64,000 bases of DNA from positions 62,001-126,000 of the forward strand of contig JAGMWG010000002.1 in assembly GCA_020744225.1 (NCBI GenBank). Direction: 5' to 3'. The position numbers and the translations under genes are program-made. This document shows, piece by piece, positions 44,320 to 55,493 of this stretch (position 1 is the first letter of the stretch; the number at the start of each line of letters is the position of its first letter). The stretch comes from Paraphoma chrysanthemicola. Taxonomy: Eukaryota > Ascomycota > Dothideomycetes > Pleosporales > Phaeosphaeriaceae. The notes beneath the pieces were generated by a model. It searched no databases. It saw only the letters and a list, made by a program, of their open reading frames with translations, and was not told the origin of the DNA.

Positions 44320-47300
44320 TCATAACTCATCATCGCGTTCCTCTCTCCCATGTCTATCCTTGTGAGAACTTTTGCCCCGGAGACTTCCGACATGTCCGTA
44401 CTCGCCGAGCGCAGACCCGCTCCTGTCCTTGCCAGTGTTGCGGTCGGCACTGCGATCTCGGTCTTTGCCCTTGTCCTTGTCCTTGTCTTTATCCTTGTCC
44501 TTCTCCTTGTCCTTCCGTTTCCGTGGAAAGGGTAGCACGCCGCGCAAGCCCCGTTCTCGGCGGTCTTTATCTTTGCTCTCCTTCTCCTTGGAAGACCAGG
44601 CAGGGAGCGCGGTGGTATACTCCTCTTCTACAACGCTCCCGTCTTCGGACCCCTCGACACTGAAACCACCTGCACTACGGGGAGGTCGTGAGAGTGGATT
44701 CGAAGACTTATTGGTTGCTGTACTGGACATGTTTATGTGGACATTGGGATTCGAGTAGTTGAAGGAACCCTGCGATGCGGAGGGATGGGAGAGTGTTTGT
44801 GGATAAGAGGGCGCAGGGGCCATATGAATGCCGTCGCTCGATCCTGGTGGTGTTTCCTCACCCGCAGATACCGAAGCAGACGCACTAGCAGAAGCCGAGG
44901 CAGAATGTGAAGCAGACTCATTTGGAGACGGTGCATAGCGTGCTGACCATCCCTTGGACGCATTGGCGCTAAAAGGGTTAGCATAGGAGACTGTGGCTGA
45001 GCTATCACTCCTGAGTGAACTAGCAGAGGCCGAAATGCTGGAATTCTGCTGGTGTCTTGATTTGGGCGGTGGTTTCATCGTAATCGGTGTGCTTGCAGAC
45101 GATGATCCATCGTCTCTGGTCTGTGGCGACGGGGAGAGTGCTTCGGGTTCTTCCTCCCGTATGGCACTGCGATTCCGTGTTGCTGCTCCACGGCCCGTTT
45201 CGATGCTTGCGCCTTGTAATTGTTCAACAAGTTCTTCCCATTTGACGCTCAGGGATGACGATGGCCGTTCAGCGGGCTCAGCGCGGTTAAGACAGTCCTT
45301 CGTGCGCTCGCTAAGAGACACGCATATGTTGTGAAATCGCAAAAGGTCTCCATCCCCAGCCTGGATATCGTGGGCGCTCTTCGTAGTATTATCAAGCCAG
45401 AGGTTGACCAGCATCGCGAAATTGCGGGAATGGTCTATGAGGTACGGCAGCGATGGAAATCCTTCTTTGAAGGTTGGCGGAAGGCGATGCAGGATCGCGA
45501 TTGGCGTACTATACGATGGCGGTATTGGTGGGGCAGGAGAAGAAGTAGTCGAAATTGCGCATATATCGTCAAGGTACTTTTTGAACTCCTGACGATGCGA
45601 AGTAAGGAAAGCATTCATGGGCTCCATCCAGGCTTCTTTGGTGCCAAAGGAAGACATATTAGCAAGACCTTGCAGTGACTTGGCAATCAACGTGAATGTA
45701 CGTCGCGCCTTCATCTTAGGATGGTCTAAACAGCTCGATTAGCGGCCACTTATTGTGCAAAGAGTGGTGACACTTACCCTTAAGCAAGCCGAAAAGCTTT
45801 GGATTGAGCACTGCTGGTACGAAGAAACGTAGAAACAGGAAGCCGGAAACGCTGCTGTACTGGACGGTTCTCAAAAAGTCTCCATAGCGGTCTTCGGCGC
45901 ATGCTCGGATGTGCCTGAAGATAAGCCGCAGTTCTTGCGGACACCGCGAGACGGAATTGTAAATGGCTCGCCACACCTCTTCTGTGCAATTTATGAGTCT
46001 TCTCCAATTGCGATCGAGCTCGTGCTGTGAAGTGACTTTGTTTGGATCGACTTCACATTCGGGGTCTTTCTCGTTGATCTCCTTTAGCTTCTCGCTGAGT
46101 GTTTCCTCAAGGTATTCTTTGCCTAGCCGTTTCATGTGTAGGTCTAGCGATTTAGTCAGGAGGGTATTGCCGCGGAAAAGGAGATTGGCCTCCAGCTTCG
46201 CGTTATTGCCCATGTCTCTGACGAACAACTCCCGATCGCTTGCGGAGCCAAACGTGCCTAACGACGACTCATTTGAGTCACTCGAACCCAGTCTCTTGCT
46301 GAATCGCAGGCGACTGGCGGGCGACTCTTTCAGTGTGCCGTCAATTTCTTCTTCCACGAGAGCACAAAGCCACTCGCCGGCGGCACCTGAGACCTGGAAG
46401 ATGTTCAAAAGGTACTCGGACAGTTTCTTGAGCTCGTTTGGAATCATCTGCGCGACTTGCAGCGTGAGGCTGTTCGAGAAGCGGTGCAGAAGCTCTGACA
46501 GGGGATAATAGTCGCGGGCCATGAGGATGGCGCATTCCTCACTGCTAACTTTGACAAGCACTTCACCAACGCTGTTGCCGTACATATTGACCAAGGGCCA
46601 CCACTTTTCAAGTTCTTGATTGGGACCCAAATCATCCAAGTAAATATCCGTCTTTCCTGTCATTTGATCAAAGCTAATGCCGGCATAGCCACCTTCGGCT
46701 GCGTATGGATCCGCGCCAACTGCGGAGTCGAACGCATTCTTTTCGGTCCGTGAATAGCTTGGTGGGCGCTTCTTCAGCAACAAGGATGCGGTGTGCAGGG
46801 CGGGAAGGTCTAGAAACTCAAACTCTTCTCTCCAAAAGGGATTGTTGCCCTCGTTCTTCACTGTGGTCCGGGCACGAGTCTCGCCATCGAGAAGCACTTC
46901 TATGAGATATCCTCCAGGGTTGGTTGTGGCGGACGAGGAAGGTCTGATGGGTGTACCGCCCGTCTCAGCAACCTTAGGACTCACTGGCGGTACAAGCCTC
47001 GCCTCGATAACCCGCACGAAGAGAGACTTTTCCATCCGAAACATGTCCTGAGTGCCAAACGATGGCGAGAGAGTCCCCTCATCGTTAAGGCCGTCTACTT
47101 TTGGCCCATATAATTGAGGCACAGTGAAGGCACGCAGCAGAACTATCCAGACTTCGTATAAAACCCGAGACTCCAAGGACAGAAATATAGGCCGTAATAA
47201 TGACAACGCAGACGACGAAGCAGTATACTGCGGGTATATGGCAATGCAAAACTCGTTGTCCAAAACCGAAGGATCCAGTCGTTGGACGGCACAGCGTGAT

Positions 47301-48625
47301 AGTTGAGAAAGCTGGACAGTGGAGACTAAAGTAACGTCAGTGTCGGCATAGAGCTTGAGCTCGCCGTTCTCGCGCAGGGTGCAAGACACCCGCCTCCACC
47401 GTCGGGAGCCATGGCTCTGTAATCGGTAGGCCTGTGGCCGTGATCCCGAGCCGGCTGTCTTGGGGGTTCCGGTGTTGCTGTACGTCACGCTCGTGTCCCA
47501 GTATATCATCTTTCCGACTTTGATGATGGGCGCCTCCTTTTTCGGGGCTTCCTTGAGCAGCGAGACCTCGGAATGGCGCCTGCTGTCAGCCAGCCGTCGC
47601 TCGATCATGACGGGCGCCTGCGGTTTCGCCATGCGGTTCTGTATGCCCTTGGGACGCATGGGCGACCAGCAGAGGAGCGCAGCGAACCACGAATCAAACT
47701 CTTCCTGCGTCGGCGGCCGGAGATGCACCTCGAGCTTGGAGTTGTGCACCGTGACGTGGATGTAGGCTGTGTAGGCCTCGCCATCGTATGCGCTCTTGAC
47801 GCGGCAGCCACGCAGATCGGGGACGAGCGTGCGCGAGTATGAGGTGTCATTCTTGGGCTCGTAGACCAGGCTGCCGGCCTCGTCGTTGATGTAGCAATAC
47901 GACAGGGCCCACGGATTCGAGTCGCCGCGGCGGAAGGCGAGCAGGCCCTGCATCTTGCCGCATGTTGCACGCATGAGCGCCTTCAGCTTCCGTGCATCAG
48001 ATGCCGGCACGGGCGATATCCACGACTCGGGCGGGGCGTTGGGCGGAGAGGCAACAGGCGAGGCGGGGCGCGGGGACGGCTTGGTGAGGCGGCCGCGCGC
48101 GCTGCTACTCGTGGTGCGCGGGGGGACCTGTGAGGGCGGCGAGATGGTCGACGGGTGGCCGATGGACGTCACGACGGACTCCTCGAGGCTCTGGAAGGTG
48201 GACGAGGTGCTGGCGACGGAGCCGATGCGATGGCGGCCCGTGACGAACGAGTTTGGTGGCGAGCGGTCGCGCGTGCTCTTCTCCTCGAGCGTGCGCCCGC
48301 GCGGCCGCACGCTGCCCGCGTCGCGCCCGTTCCTGTAGGCATAGTCGGTGTCGGTCGAGTTTGCGCGCCCGACAAAGTTCCTCGGGTTGGCGGTGCGCGA
48401 CGACTGGCTGGTGGAGTGGCTGTTGGACTGCTGGCTGTTGTGCGAGCGCGGCGACTGCGGCGGCGACGACGACGCATACACATGCGCCGTGTCGTCTGGC
48501 CGGCCCTGGCCGTGGGCCTCGGGCGTGACTGTCCTGATGGTGCCCCGCTTGCGCTCGTCTCCATACACGGCGTGGGTTGCGTCGGCAGCGCTCGTCTCCC
48601 GCCGCTGGCGTCGCTGGTGGTCCAT
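44320..48625 (-). CDS. C2-RasGAP protein (BUD2/CLA2-like)
   Basis: Two exons (48625-45778 and 45725-44320) with a 52-nt intron give 1417 residues. The first 200 residues are Ser/Arg-rich and low in complexity. A PH-like region near 220-320 (MQGLLAFRRGDSNPWALSY) and a second one near 370-510 precede a C2 domain at about 525-660 (SLFVRVIEARLVPP, then WREEFEFLDLPAL). The RasGAP domain follows at about 740-1010, with LLFRGNTLLTKSLD, and FLFLRFFVPAVLNPKLF near residue 935, the invariant structural motif of the fold; the splice joins LLKDHPKMKARRTFTLIAKSLQGLAN. The C2 plus RasGAP order fits yeast BUD2-type GAPs acting on Rsr1/Bud1-like Ras GTPases in polarity. The C-terminal 300 residues are Ser-rich and then highly basic. 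Start chosen as MDHQRRQRRE because it is the first ATG in frame. Confidence 0.88.
44467..44515. repeat. tandem repeat coding Lys-Asp tract
   Basis: Imperfect six-base units of CTTGTC (plus strand) encode a run of alternating Lys and Asp in the basic tail of the RasGAP protein. Replication slippage between strains is likely. Confidence 0.75.
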
Positions 48626-49645
48626 GGAGATGGAGCTGGCCGCAGTGAGCCTCTGGCCGCCTCAATGGCGCCGCCGTATCATGGAAGGTGCAAAGGGCTC
48701 GCGGCTCGGAGTCGGCGGCGGCGGTCGTGTCTGGCGACGGTGGGCGCGGTCAGCAGTGGTCGCCCGCAGCTCGACACCAGCGCGGCGCTGTCGCTGAGAC
48801 TACTGGCTAGGGAGACGAGCCGGCCCGCTGCTGCCGATGGGCCAAGAGAAGAACAATGGGCGCTGCGACAGTACTCCAGTGTGCGGCGCATGGCAAGCCT
48901 GGAGACACTCGAGCAGGACTGCGGCGGAGGCAGCTTCGTGAAGGTCGCCCTCTGCCCGCCGGACCCTGTGTGCCCTGCAACAATGGCTTGGCGGAAGAGC
49001 GATTGCGGAAATAGCGCCGTCTGAATTCCCTTCAATTATAGCAGTGCGTCGACGATTGCTACACAAGAGAACACCTGCGTCAGTCGCAGAAAGCGCGGTG
49101 CGTGTCGCTGGTGCTCGCGCTCGGGTCGCTGTGCGCCGTGTTCGCTCGGCTGCTCATCTATCTCAAGATTGCAGAGGGCGATGCGAGCTGAGAGCCTCAG
49201 CCATCCTTCCTCTGGCCCCTGCTCACCCTCGGGCTCCTCACGATGCTGCAGTCAGGCCGCGCTCCTAGGCCTGCAGGGCCTGGCGAATCGCTCAATCCGC
49301 CCGTGTGCGGTGGTGGCAAACTCTCAACATTCACTGCAAGGCACGCTGCATCGCATGGTGCTCGGGGCAGATCGTCAGCAGCAAGCGAACAGAAAATTTC
49401 CGTCTTGCATCTGACCCGCGCCTGCGTCCCAGATGTCGAGCTAGATACAGATAGACAGACTCCGGTTACCCGTGAGGATAATTGCCAAAATGGATATCAC
49501 GATCGACCAATAAGCACCAACAGCTTCCCCAAAATTGCATGTACCAACAGAAACCCACAGCGACCAATATCTCTCTGGCATTTCCACTCACCGCCGCCGC
49601 ATGCTAAGACCACACTCACATGCTCCGCTGCTTCCTGACGACCGC
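48626..49645. other. promoter and 3' spacer between two minus-strand genes
   Basis: About 1 kb upstream of the RasGAP gene and downstream of the next gene. The part nearest the RasGAP start is GC-rich and gives long open frames on both strands through composition alone. No gene supported. Confidence 0.45.
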
Positions 49646-50782
49646 TCACTTGAATGGAGGACGGTCGGCAGTGCTGTCCTCTAGGCTGACAGCGCTCAAT
49701 GGCTGAGACCTGTGGCCACTCAAATCGCCAGAGTGCGTCTTGCGGAGAGCCTGCCGCATTGTCTCGATCTGGAGCGGAAGCTCGCTGACACCCAATGGCG
49801 GGCTGCTGGTGCCGTGCGTGGGGGCCATAGGGCTGCCGGGCGAGCGTGTGCGACCATTGTCCGCAAACCTCGGAGACGCAGCACCACTTGTGGGCGGTGA
49901 TGCGCTCATGCCTCGCGACGAGGCAGGCGATCTGACTGGTGAAGGAGACCGGTTGGCTGCGGTGGACGAAAGGCTCTGAAACTGCAGTGCCTCGCTGGAT
50001 GCCAACATCTCCCGGTCCTGCTCGACGTGTTCGGCCTGCACCACGTCTGCAAACGAGATGAAGCTCAGGCGACGTGGGTCGGTCATATCCAGTGATCCAT
50101 AGTTGGACGTGGGCTCGTTCACGTCTGCGTGGCTCGAAGCCAGCGACTCATCGTGTGCCAGCGAAGGCGAGTACACCGAGTCTGCCATGCCTCCGGCGAC
50201 AGCACTGGAGGCTGGCTGGTGGGCTGAGTGCATGACAATCTCGACATCGTCGGGGTTGAGGTGGTCGTCGGTGATTGCCAGCGAGGACGCGTCCAGCGCC
50301 GGTGGTATGTGGTCTTCTGTCTTGATGTGGGCGGGGATGGCAGACGAGTCTTCGGGCTCCTGCACATTGCGCTCAAAAATCGCAGACGACGCTGGCGAGT
50401 GTAGTCCAGGCGACGCCGAGCGGTGCATACTGCGGCGGTTGGGCGATGCTCCTATGCCCACTGGACGCATGCGCGGGCTGCCGCGGGGAGACGCGCGATG
50501 GTCAGTGAGCGGCGGGGAGGGTAGCAGTGTGGGTGCAGATGTCGGCGACATGGTCCTTTGTGTCGCTCCTGCTCCTGCTCCTGTTCCTGTTCCTGTTGCT
50601 GCCACGCCTCCATCCGCTGACTTGTCTGATGCTCCTACATCCTCGGTGCCGTCCTTTTTCTTACCCAGCCCAAGGAGCTTGCGTTTTCCTTTGGCCAGCA
50701 GGCTGTCGTCCTCAGCGGGCTTGCTTTCGCGAATGACGGGCGTGCTGGAAGCATTCGGAGCGGGCTGTTGCGATGCGCTCAT
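49646..50782 (-). CDS. Conserved disordered Ser/Pro-rich protein
   Basis: A single exon for 378 residues. A short basic motif near the start, AKGKRKLLGLGKKKDG (about residues 30-45), is followed by long Ser/Pro/Ala-rich sequence with many SP dipeptides, as expected for a phosphorylated scaffold. An ordered-looking segment, TSNYGSLDMTDPRRLSFISF, leading to ADVVQAEHVEQDREM, lies near residues 225-260 and is the part most likely to be conserved. The C-terminus has ELPLQIETMRQALRKTHSGD, a possible amphipathic helix. I do not recognise a named family and assign no function. Strand and frame are supported by the strong Ser-Pro compositional pattern and the clean start; the overlapping plus-strand frame of 237 residues is the reverse complement of this Ser/Pro-rich text. 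Confidence 0.7.
   Translation of the reverse strand: MSASQQPAPNASSTPVIRESKPAEDDSLLAKGKRKLLGLGKKKDGTEDVGASDKSADGGVAATGTGTGAGAGATQRTMSPTSAPTLLPSPPLTDHRASPRGSPRMRPVGIGASPNRRSMHRSASPGLHSPASSAIFERNVQEPEDSSAIPAHIKTEDHIPPALDASSLAITDDHLNPDDVEIVMHSAHQPASSAVAGGMADSVYSPSLAHDESLASSHADVNEPTSNYGSLDMTDPRRLSFISFADVVQAEHVEQDREMLASSEALQFQSLSSTAANRSPSPVRSPASSRGMSASPPTSGAASPRFADNGRTRSPGSPMAPTHGTSSPPLGVSELPLQIETMRQALRKTHSGDLSGHRSQPLSAVSLEDSTADRPPFK
50566..50603. repeat. tandem repeat coding Gly/Ala/Thr tract
   Basis: Six-base units CTCCTG and CTGTTC on the plus strand encode TGTGTGAGAG in the minus-strand disordered protein. A short, probably length-variable repeat. Confidence 0.7.
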
Positions 50783-52966
50783 GGCTGCGCGAGGGCGCTC
50801 CGCACTTATTTCGTAGTTGTGGTTCAGGGTCTATTTATGCCGGACGGCGAGCTAGTAGGCGCGGGCTTGCACTGCGAGCGGGCGGCTTTGCTAAATGCGC
50901 GAGGGCACTTTAGTCGTCTCTAAGACGTCGTTGGAGTGCAGCTGAAGTTGATCGAGGGGTACTGCGGTTCCAGGATTCCAAGCGGGACGTATCCCAGTTT
51001 ATGGCCGTACTATGGGCGTATCGACCGAGCTCGTTTGCAGATTGCGGAGCGTCACCAGACTCGGTGCAATGGTCGAATTGCACGTTTGCGCCGTATGTGC
51101 TGCGTATCGTGGTCATGAGATGCATGCAATGCCTAGAGCGAGGAGTCGGTCGTCCCTGCTCTCCAAGTATGCAGTGACGTACGCGCTGCCGATCGCTATC
51201 GTTCAGGCACAGCCATCGTGCCGTCGGCCTTAATCTCTCCCTGCTTGCACATGTGCACAGTACTCTGCCAATCAACCCCACAGCTGCGATTTAACCTGAC
51301 GGGGCGTCTGTTTGTTCCTTCACGCTCTCCTGCGTCCTCGTTTCATACTGCCTGTGGCGTTTGTGGACAGCACTAATCGAGCTCCCACACTCTGCCTGTG
51401 CCACTGCACCACTTCTGCCGTCCCCTGCAATCTCTCGACAGCAAGTCAAAGAGCTAATCATGGCCAAAAACATCACTGATATTAGAGCACCTGGCAAGAT
51501 GAATATCACAATACCCGACAGCACACAATAGGCACAAGTGCTGGACAAACAACCTCTCCGCGGCTTCATGCGAGGTTCGGACTCTCGTTCACCATGATTG
51601 TTTGTTTGACTGGCACGCGACGAATTTCACTGTGCCGAAGAGTTAACCTTGAATTTCTCCAGCTATGGCTTTGCTAGCATAGGATTATTTGAGGACCGCA
51701 CCGACGCGCAAAACACGAGGGCGCTTATCACATTGGTGACTTATTCACGCTAGCAAGCATCGAGCTCTCCATATCTACCTGAGCTTCACAGCCCACCAAA
51801 CTTTTCGAGTAATCGTTCATCCAAGTATGCATCGCACCTGTTGTCACAGCCAGCCTTGCTATGATACTAGTTGTCGCTCTACAACGTCCAAAACACCCTC
51901 TCTATGCTGTTTCTCCCGCGATACTGAGATATGGGGGGCCTAAACATTACTTGGACCTCCGGATCGTCTTCTACTCCGTACTGTGTACTGCCAAGCCGCT
52001 TTCAATTTCTCTTCAAGTAGTCACATCAATTTGACCAATACCGCTCCTATTTCGCCTCCGTATGCACAAAAGGAAGAGATTGTCCCTGGTCATCGTCTTC
52101 TCCGCAAGTGTGGTTTCGACAGCGTCTGGCATTCACTTGTGGGGTCTATGTCTCTAACTCGATAGTTGAATGGAAACATGAGGGATTACCTGGCAGGCCT
52201 TCAGATCACTTGACATGCCCCGAGCCGTTGTCTGACACCAGCTCGACATGGGTGTAGCTTGGCTGCTTACAACCACCGCCACGGACAGTCTCCAGATAAG
52301 AGCAACATGAGGAGCACTTGGCACGAGTCAGCTCACATGGAACAACACTCATATCGGTAGAGGCACCTTTTGAGTACTAGAGCCTGGATGTTCGAGCCGC
52401 ATCTTACACTTAGGATTCTCAGCCTCTTTTACTCATAGGTCTTGCGACGGAGATCACGACCAGGGTGTTGCTTATAGCCCGGAATCTATGCCACTACCTA
52501 GTCTGGATAAGGCTGTACGGTGGACAGTGTAAGCCGCCTCCTGTGATACACATCTCACTAAGAAGCTGAGACGACTCTAGCAGTAATGTCGAATTTCCTA
52601 GTCCAAGTTGGTCTCAAGTAAAGTTTCTAGGCGATGATGCAGGACAGGCGAGCATCGAAGAATTTTTGAAAAGAGCATTAGGAGGATGCCGAAGAGCCAA
52701 CAATTTTACGATATTGGAGGCTTGAAGCAAAAAAGAGAATCCCCTTCGATGTGGCTGAATGATTCCAGTGTCGTCAGCACAAGGGTCGGAGCCTCGTGTA
52801 AGCTGTGCTTGCCCATCCAAACAACGTTGCTCTTGCAGGTCCAGCACGTTTAGTCACGTCATACGGCTTGCATCAGGAAGCGATATATCAGAAAGTGCAC
52901 GGAGAACTTCTTCCCTCTCATCCCTTCTGACATTTTCCGCCTTTTGTGACAACACCCCCGGACACA
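50783..52966. other. gene-poor stretch
   Basis: About 2.2 kb with no supported gene. A minus-strand frame at 51291-51569 has one hydrophobic segment but no other support and is treated as chance. The final 200 bases lead into the alpha-dioxygenase gene. Confidence 0.45.
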
Positions 52967-54956
52967 ATGCGGCCGTCCAACTCCAAACCAGCGCCAAGCT
53001 CCTTTGCGTACACCCCAAGCTTGCCTCAACGTGCTCTGATTCAAGCGTACAAATCAGTGAACAAACTTGTACCATGGCACAGGCTCCCCACAATCATCGG
53101 CGTCCTGAACCTCAGCGCTTTCCGGTATGAATTGCGGCAGAAGAATCTGCACGATGTGTACCCATCGCCAGAGTATCAAGGTGTGTCAGGCTGTCCTCGA
53201 ATGGTCGACGATGAGTTTCTACACACCAGGCACTCAGATGGGCTTTTCAACGATCTGGAGGCGCCGAAAATGGGCTGCGCGGGTATGCGGTTTGGTAGGA
53301 ATGTCGCGCGCGAGTTCACCACCCGGCCATCGAACGAAGAGCTTATGTCGCCAAATCCGAGGCAAATCAGCGAGGAGTTGTTGAAGAGGAACGTGTTCAA
53401 GCCCGCCACTACTCTAAACCTACTTGCTGCAGCCTGGATTCAGTTTCAGGTACATGACTGGTTCCAACATTCCAACTCTACCACAGAAAAACACAGCGTG
53501 CCACTACCCGAGGGTGACACTTGGTCCTCGCCAGACTCTACAATGAGTGTCGAGCAGACACTTTCCGACGAAGCTTTAAGTGAAACGGATAGGACATCAC
53601 CAGGCTATAAGAACGAAAACACACACTGGTGGGATGGCAGCCAGATTTACGGCTCTTCTGAAGCTCGCACGGCCGAACTTCGTGGTGCTACGAAGAACGG
53701 CAAACTTAGCGTCGACGATCAGGGCTATGCTACATTTCTTCCTCGCGATGCCGACGGTATTCCCCAGACAGGCTTCAGCACGAACTGGTGGTTGGGACTT
53801 GAGCTTCTTCACACAGTCTTTGTTCTCGAACACAACGCGATTTGTGATGCACTGTCGGCAGCATATCCCAAATGGTCAAGCGACAAATTGTTCGACACAG
53901 CACGGCTTGTCAACTGCGCATTGATGGCGAAGATCCACACAGTTGAGTGGACGCCAGCGATACTGGCGCATCCAGCTCTGAAGATCAGCATGAATGCAAA
54001 CTGGTGGGGGATATTAGGTGAACGGCTGTACAAACTCATCGGCCGCGTCAGTGGCAGCGAAGCCATATCAGGAATACCAGGAAGCACGGTGGAGCACCAT
54101 GCTGCACCGTATTCGCTAACCGAGGAATTTGTCTCCGTCTATCGAATGCACAGTCTCATACCCGACACGATAGCCTTCTTTGAATCCAAATCCGGGGCGC
54201 ACAAGAATACGTATGCTATTCAAGACACTGCTTTCGGACACGCAAGAGATCCGCTGGAGATCAAACAGGGCGGCTTGAGTTTCGAAGACGCGCTGTACAG
54301 CTTCGGGATCAACTATCCTGGCGCTATTACTTTGAACAATATGCCTTCGTTTTTGAGGGATCTGCACACTCCTGATGGACGACACATCGATCTGGGCACC
54401 CTCGACATCCTGCGAGATCGCGAGCGAGGAGTTCCGCGGTACAATACGTTCCGCCGGCTCTTCCATATGCCTGCTCAACCATCTTTCATCGCCCTCACTG
54501 GCGGTGACGTTGACCTCGCGGCTAAGCTATCGAAGCTCTACAACGACGACATTGAGACAGTCGACCTACTTGTGGGATGTTTGTGCGAGCCGTTACCCAA
54601 AGGTTTCGGGTTCAGCGACACCGCGTTTCGAGTCTTCATTCTCATGGCGAGCAGGAGGTTGAAGAGTGATAGATTTATTGCTGGGAGTTGGGACGAGAAA
54701 ACGTACAGTAAGGTCGGGATGGAGTGGGTACAAAACAACGGAATGAAAGACGTACTGGAAAGGCACTTTCCTGGCCTCAAAGGGACTTTAAGCGACAGCA
54801 AGAATCGTAAGTGCCTATTCTTTCGTTATCGGTGCGACGGAGAAGGTGTTTTTCTAGTTGACTGCATTGAATCAGGCTGACTAGAACACAGCTTTTGCGC
54901 CCTGGACGAAGTTGGCGGCTAGTGAAGAGTATGGGGGTATCGAGACTAATGCTTAG
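52967..54956 (+). CDS. Alpha-dioxygenase-like fatty-acid oxygenase (haem peroxidase superfamily)
   Basis: Two exons (52967-54806 and 54892-54956) with an 85-nt intron give 634 residues, about the length of plant alpha-dioxygenases. The distal haem side is AWIQFQVHDWFQHSN, with the His near residue 163. WWDGSQIYGSS follows, then LELLHTVFVLEHNAICDAL and AKIHTVEWTPAIL. The proximal-side motif is EEFVSVYRMHSLIPD, with the haem-binding His near residue 395. All of this matches the animal-type haem peroxidase superfamily, closest in layout to alpha-dioxygenases that add oxygen at C-2 of free fatty acids. There is no C-terminal P450 domain, so it is not a Ppo-type diol synthase. No signal peptide is visible. 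The last 20 residues come from the small second exon and end EEYGGIETNA. Confidence 0.87.
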
Positions 54957-55493
54957 ATTGCAAGGCCAGTGTTGACGAGAATTGGTGGGACCATGGAGAG
55001 CACAGGCGAAAGCTGATTATTACCTATGGTAGTCAGCCATCGGTGGAAATCCGGCCAGATGGCCACTCCACTAGTTACCTCTGGTGAGAACACTACATAC
55101 TTCAATATAATAGTCATTGCGCGTTGACTAGGGGCCGTGCAAGCATGCTACGACGTCGTTTGGTGTCCTGTTCTGATTGCGTATGTAAGAGCTGTGTGGC
55201 AAAAGTGCGGCAACAGCCGTCGTTCAGCAACTCTGCAACCGGCGACGAAATGACCGAATGTGTACGATCAAAATTGCCGGACGCCTTCTATCGCTACATG
55301 TCTTTCTACAGCATTATCTTTTCACAGCGCCTTGGATGTCTCATGTTGGTCGGATGATTGTTGCGACGACAGGTCGTCCTCCGAGTCCCTGTATGACTTC
55401 ATCAAAAGGGTATAGCGTGTTTTCGAGCCGGCACTTCCATCACCGAACAGTGTTCGCTCCTCATCAACATTCTGCAACAACATTCCCTTTTCC
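54957..55493. other. spacer between alpha-dioxygenase and DUF1365 genes
   Basis: A 537-bp spacer. The downstream start at 55494 may not be the true one, so a 5' exon of the DUF1365 gene could lie here. Confidence 0.4.

Noticed and set aside
48155..49024. A 289-residue plus-strand open frame antisense to the RasGAP start
   Set aside because: It is Arg/Ala/Gly-rich, has no domain, and arises from high GC content opposite the Ser/Arg-rich N-terminus of the RasGAP gene.
50103..50816. A 237-residue plus-strand frame opposite the disordered protein
   Set aside because: It mirrors the Ser/Pro-rich codons of the minus-strand gene and has no independent support.
51291..51569. A 92-residue minus-strand frame with one hydrophobic segment
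   Set aside because: No neighbouring exon, conserved motif or leader was found; one hydrophobic run is expected by chance in 2 kb of spacer.
52967..54956. Ppo-type (psi factor) linoleate diol synthase
   Set aside because: The protein ends after the haem-peroxidase domain, at about 634 residues, with no P450 half; alpha-dioxygenase-like layout fits better.
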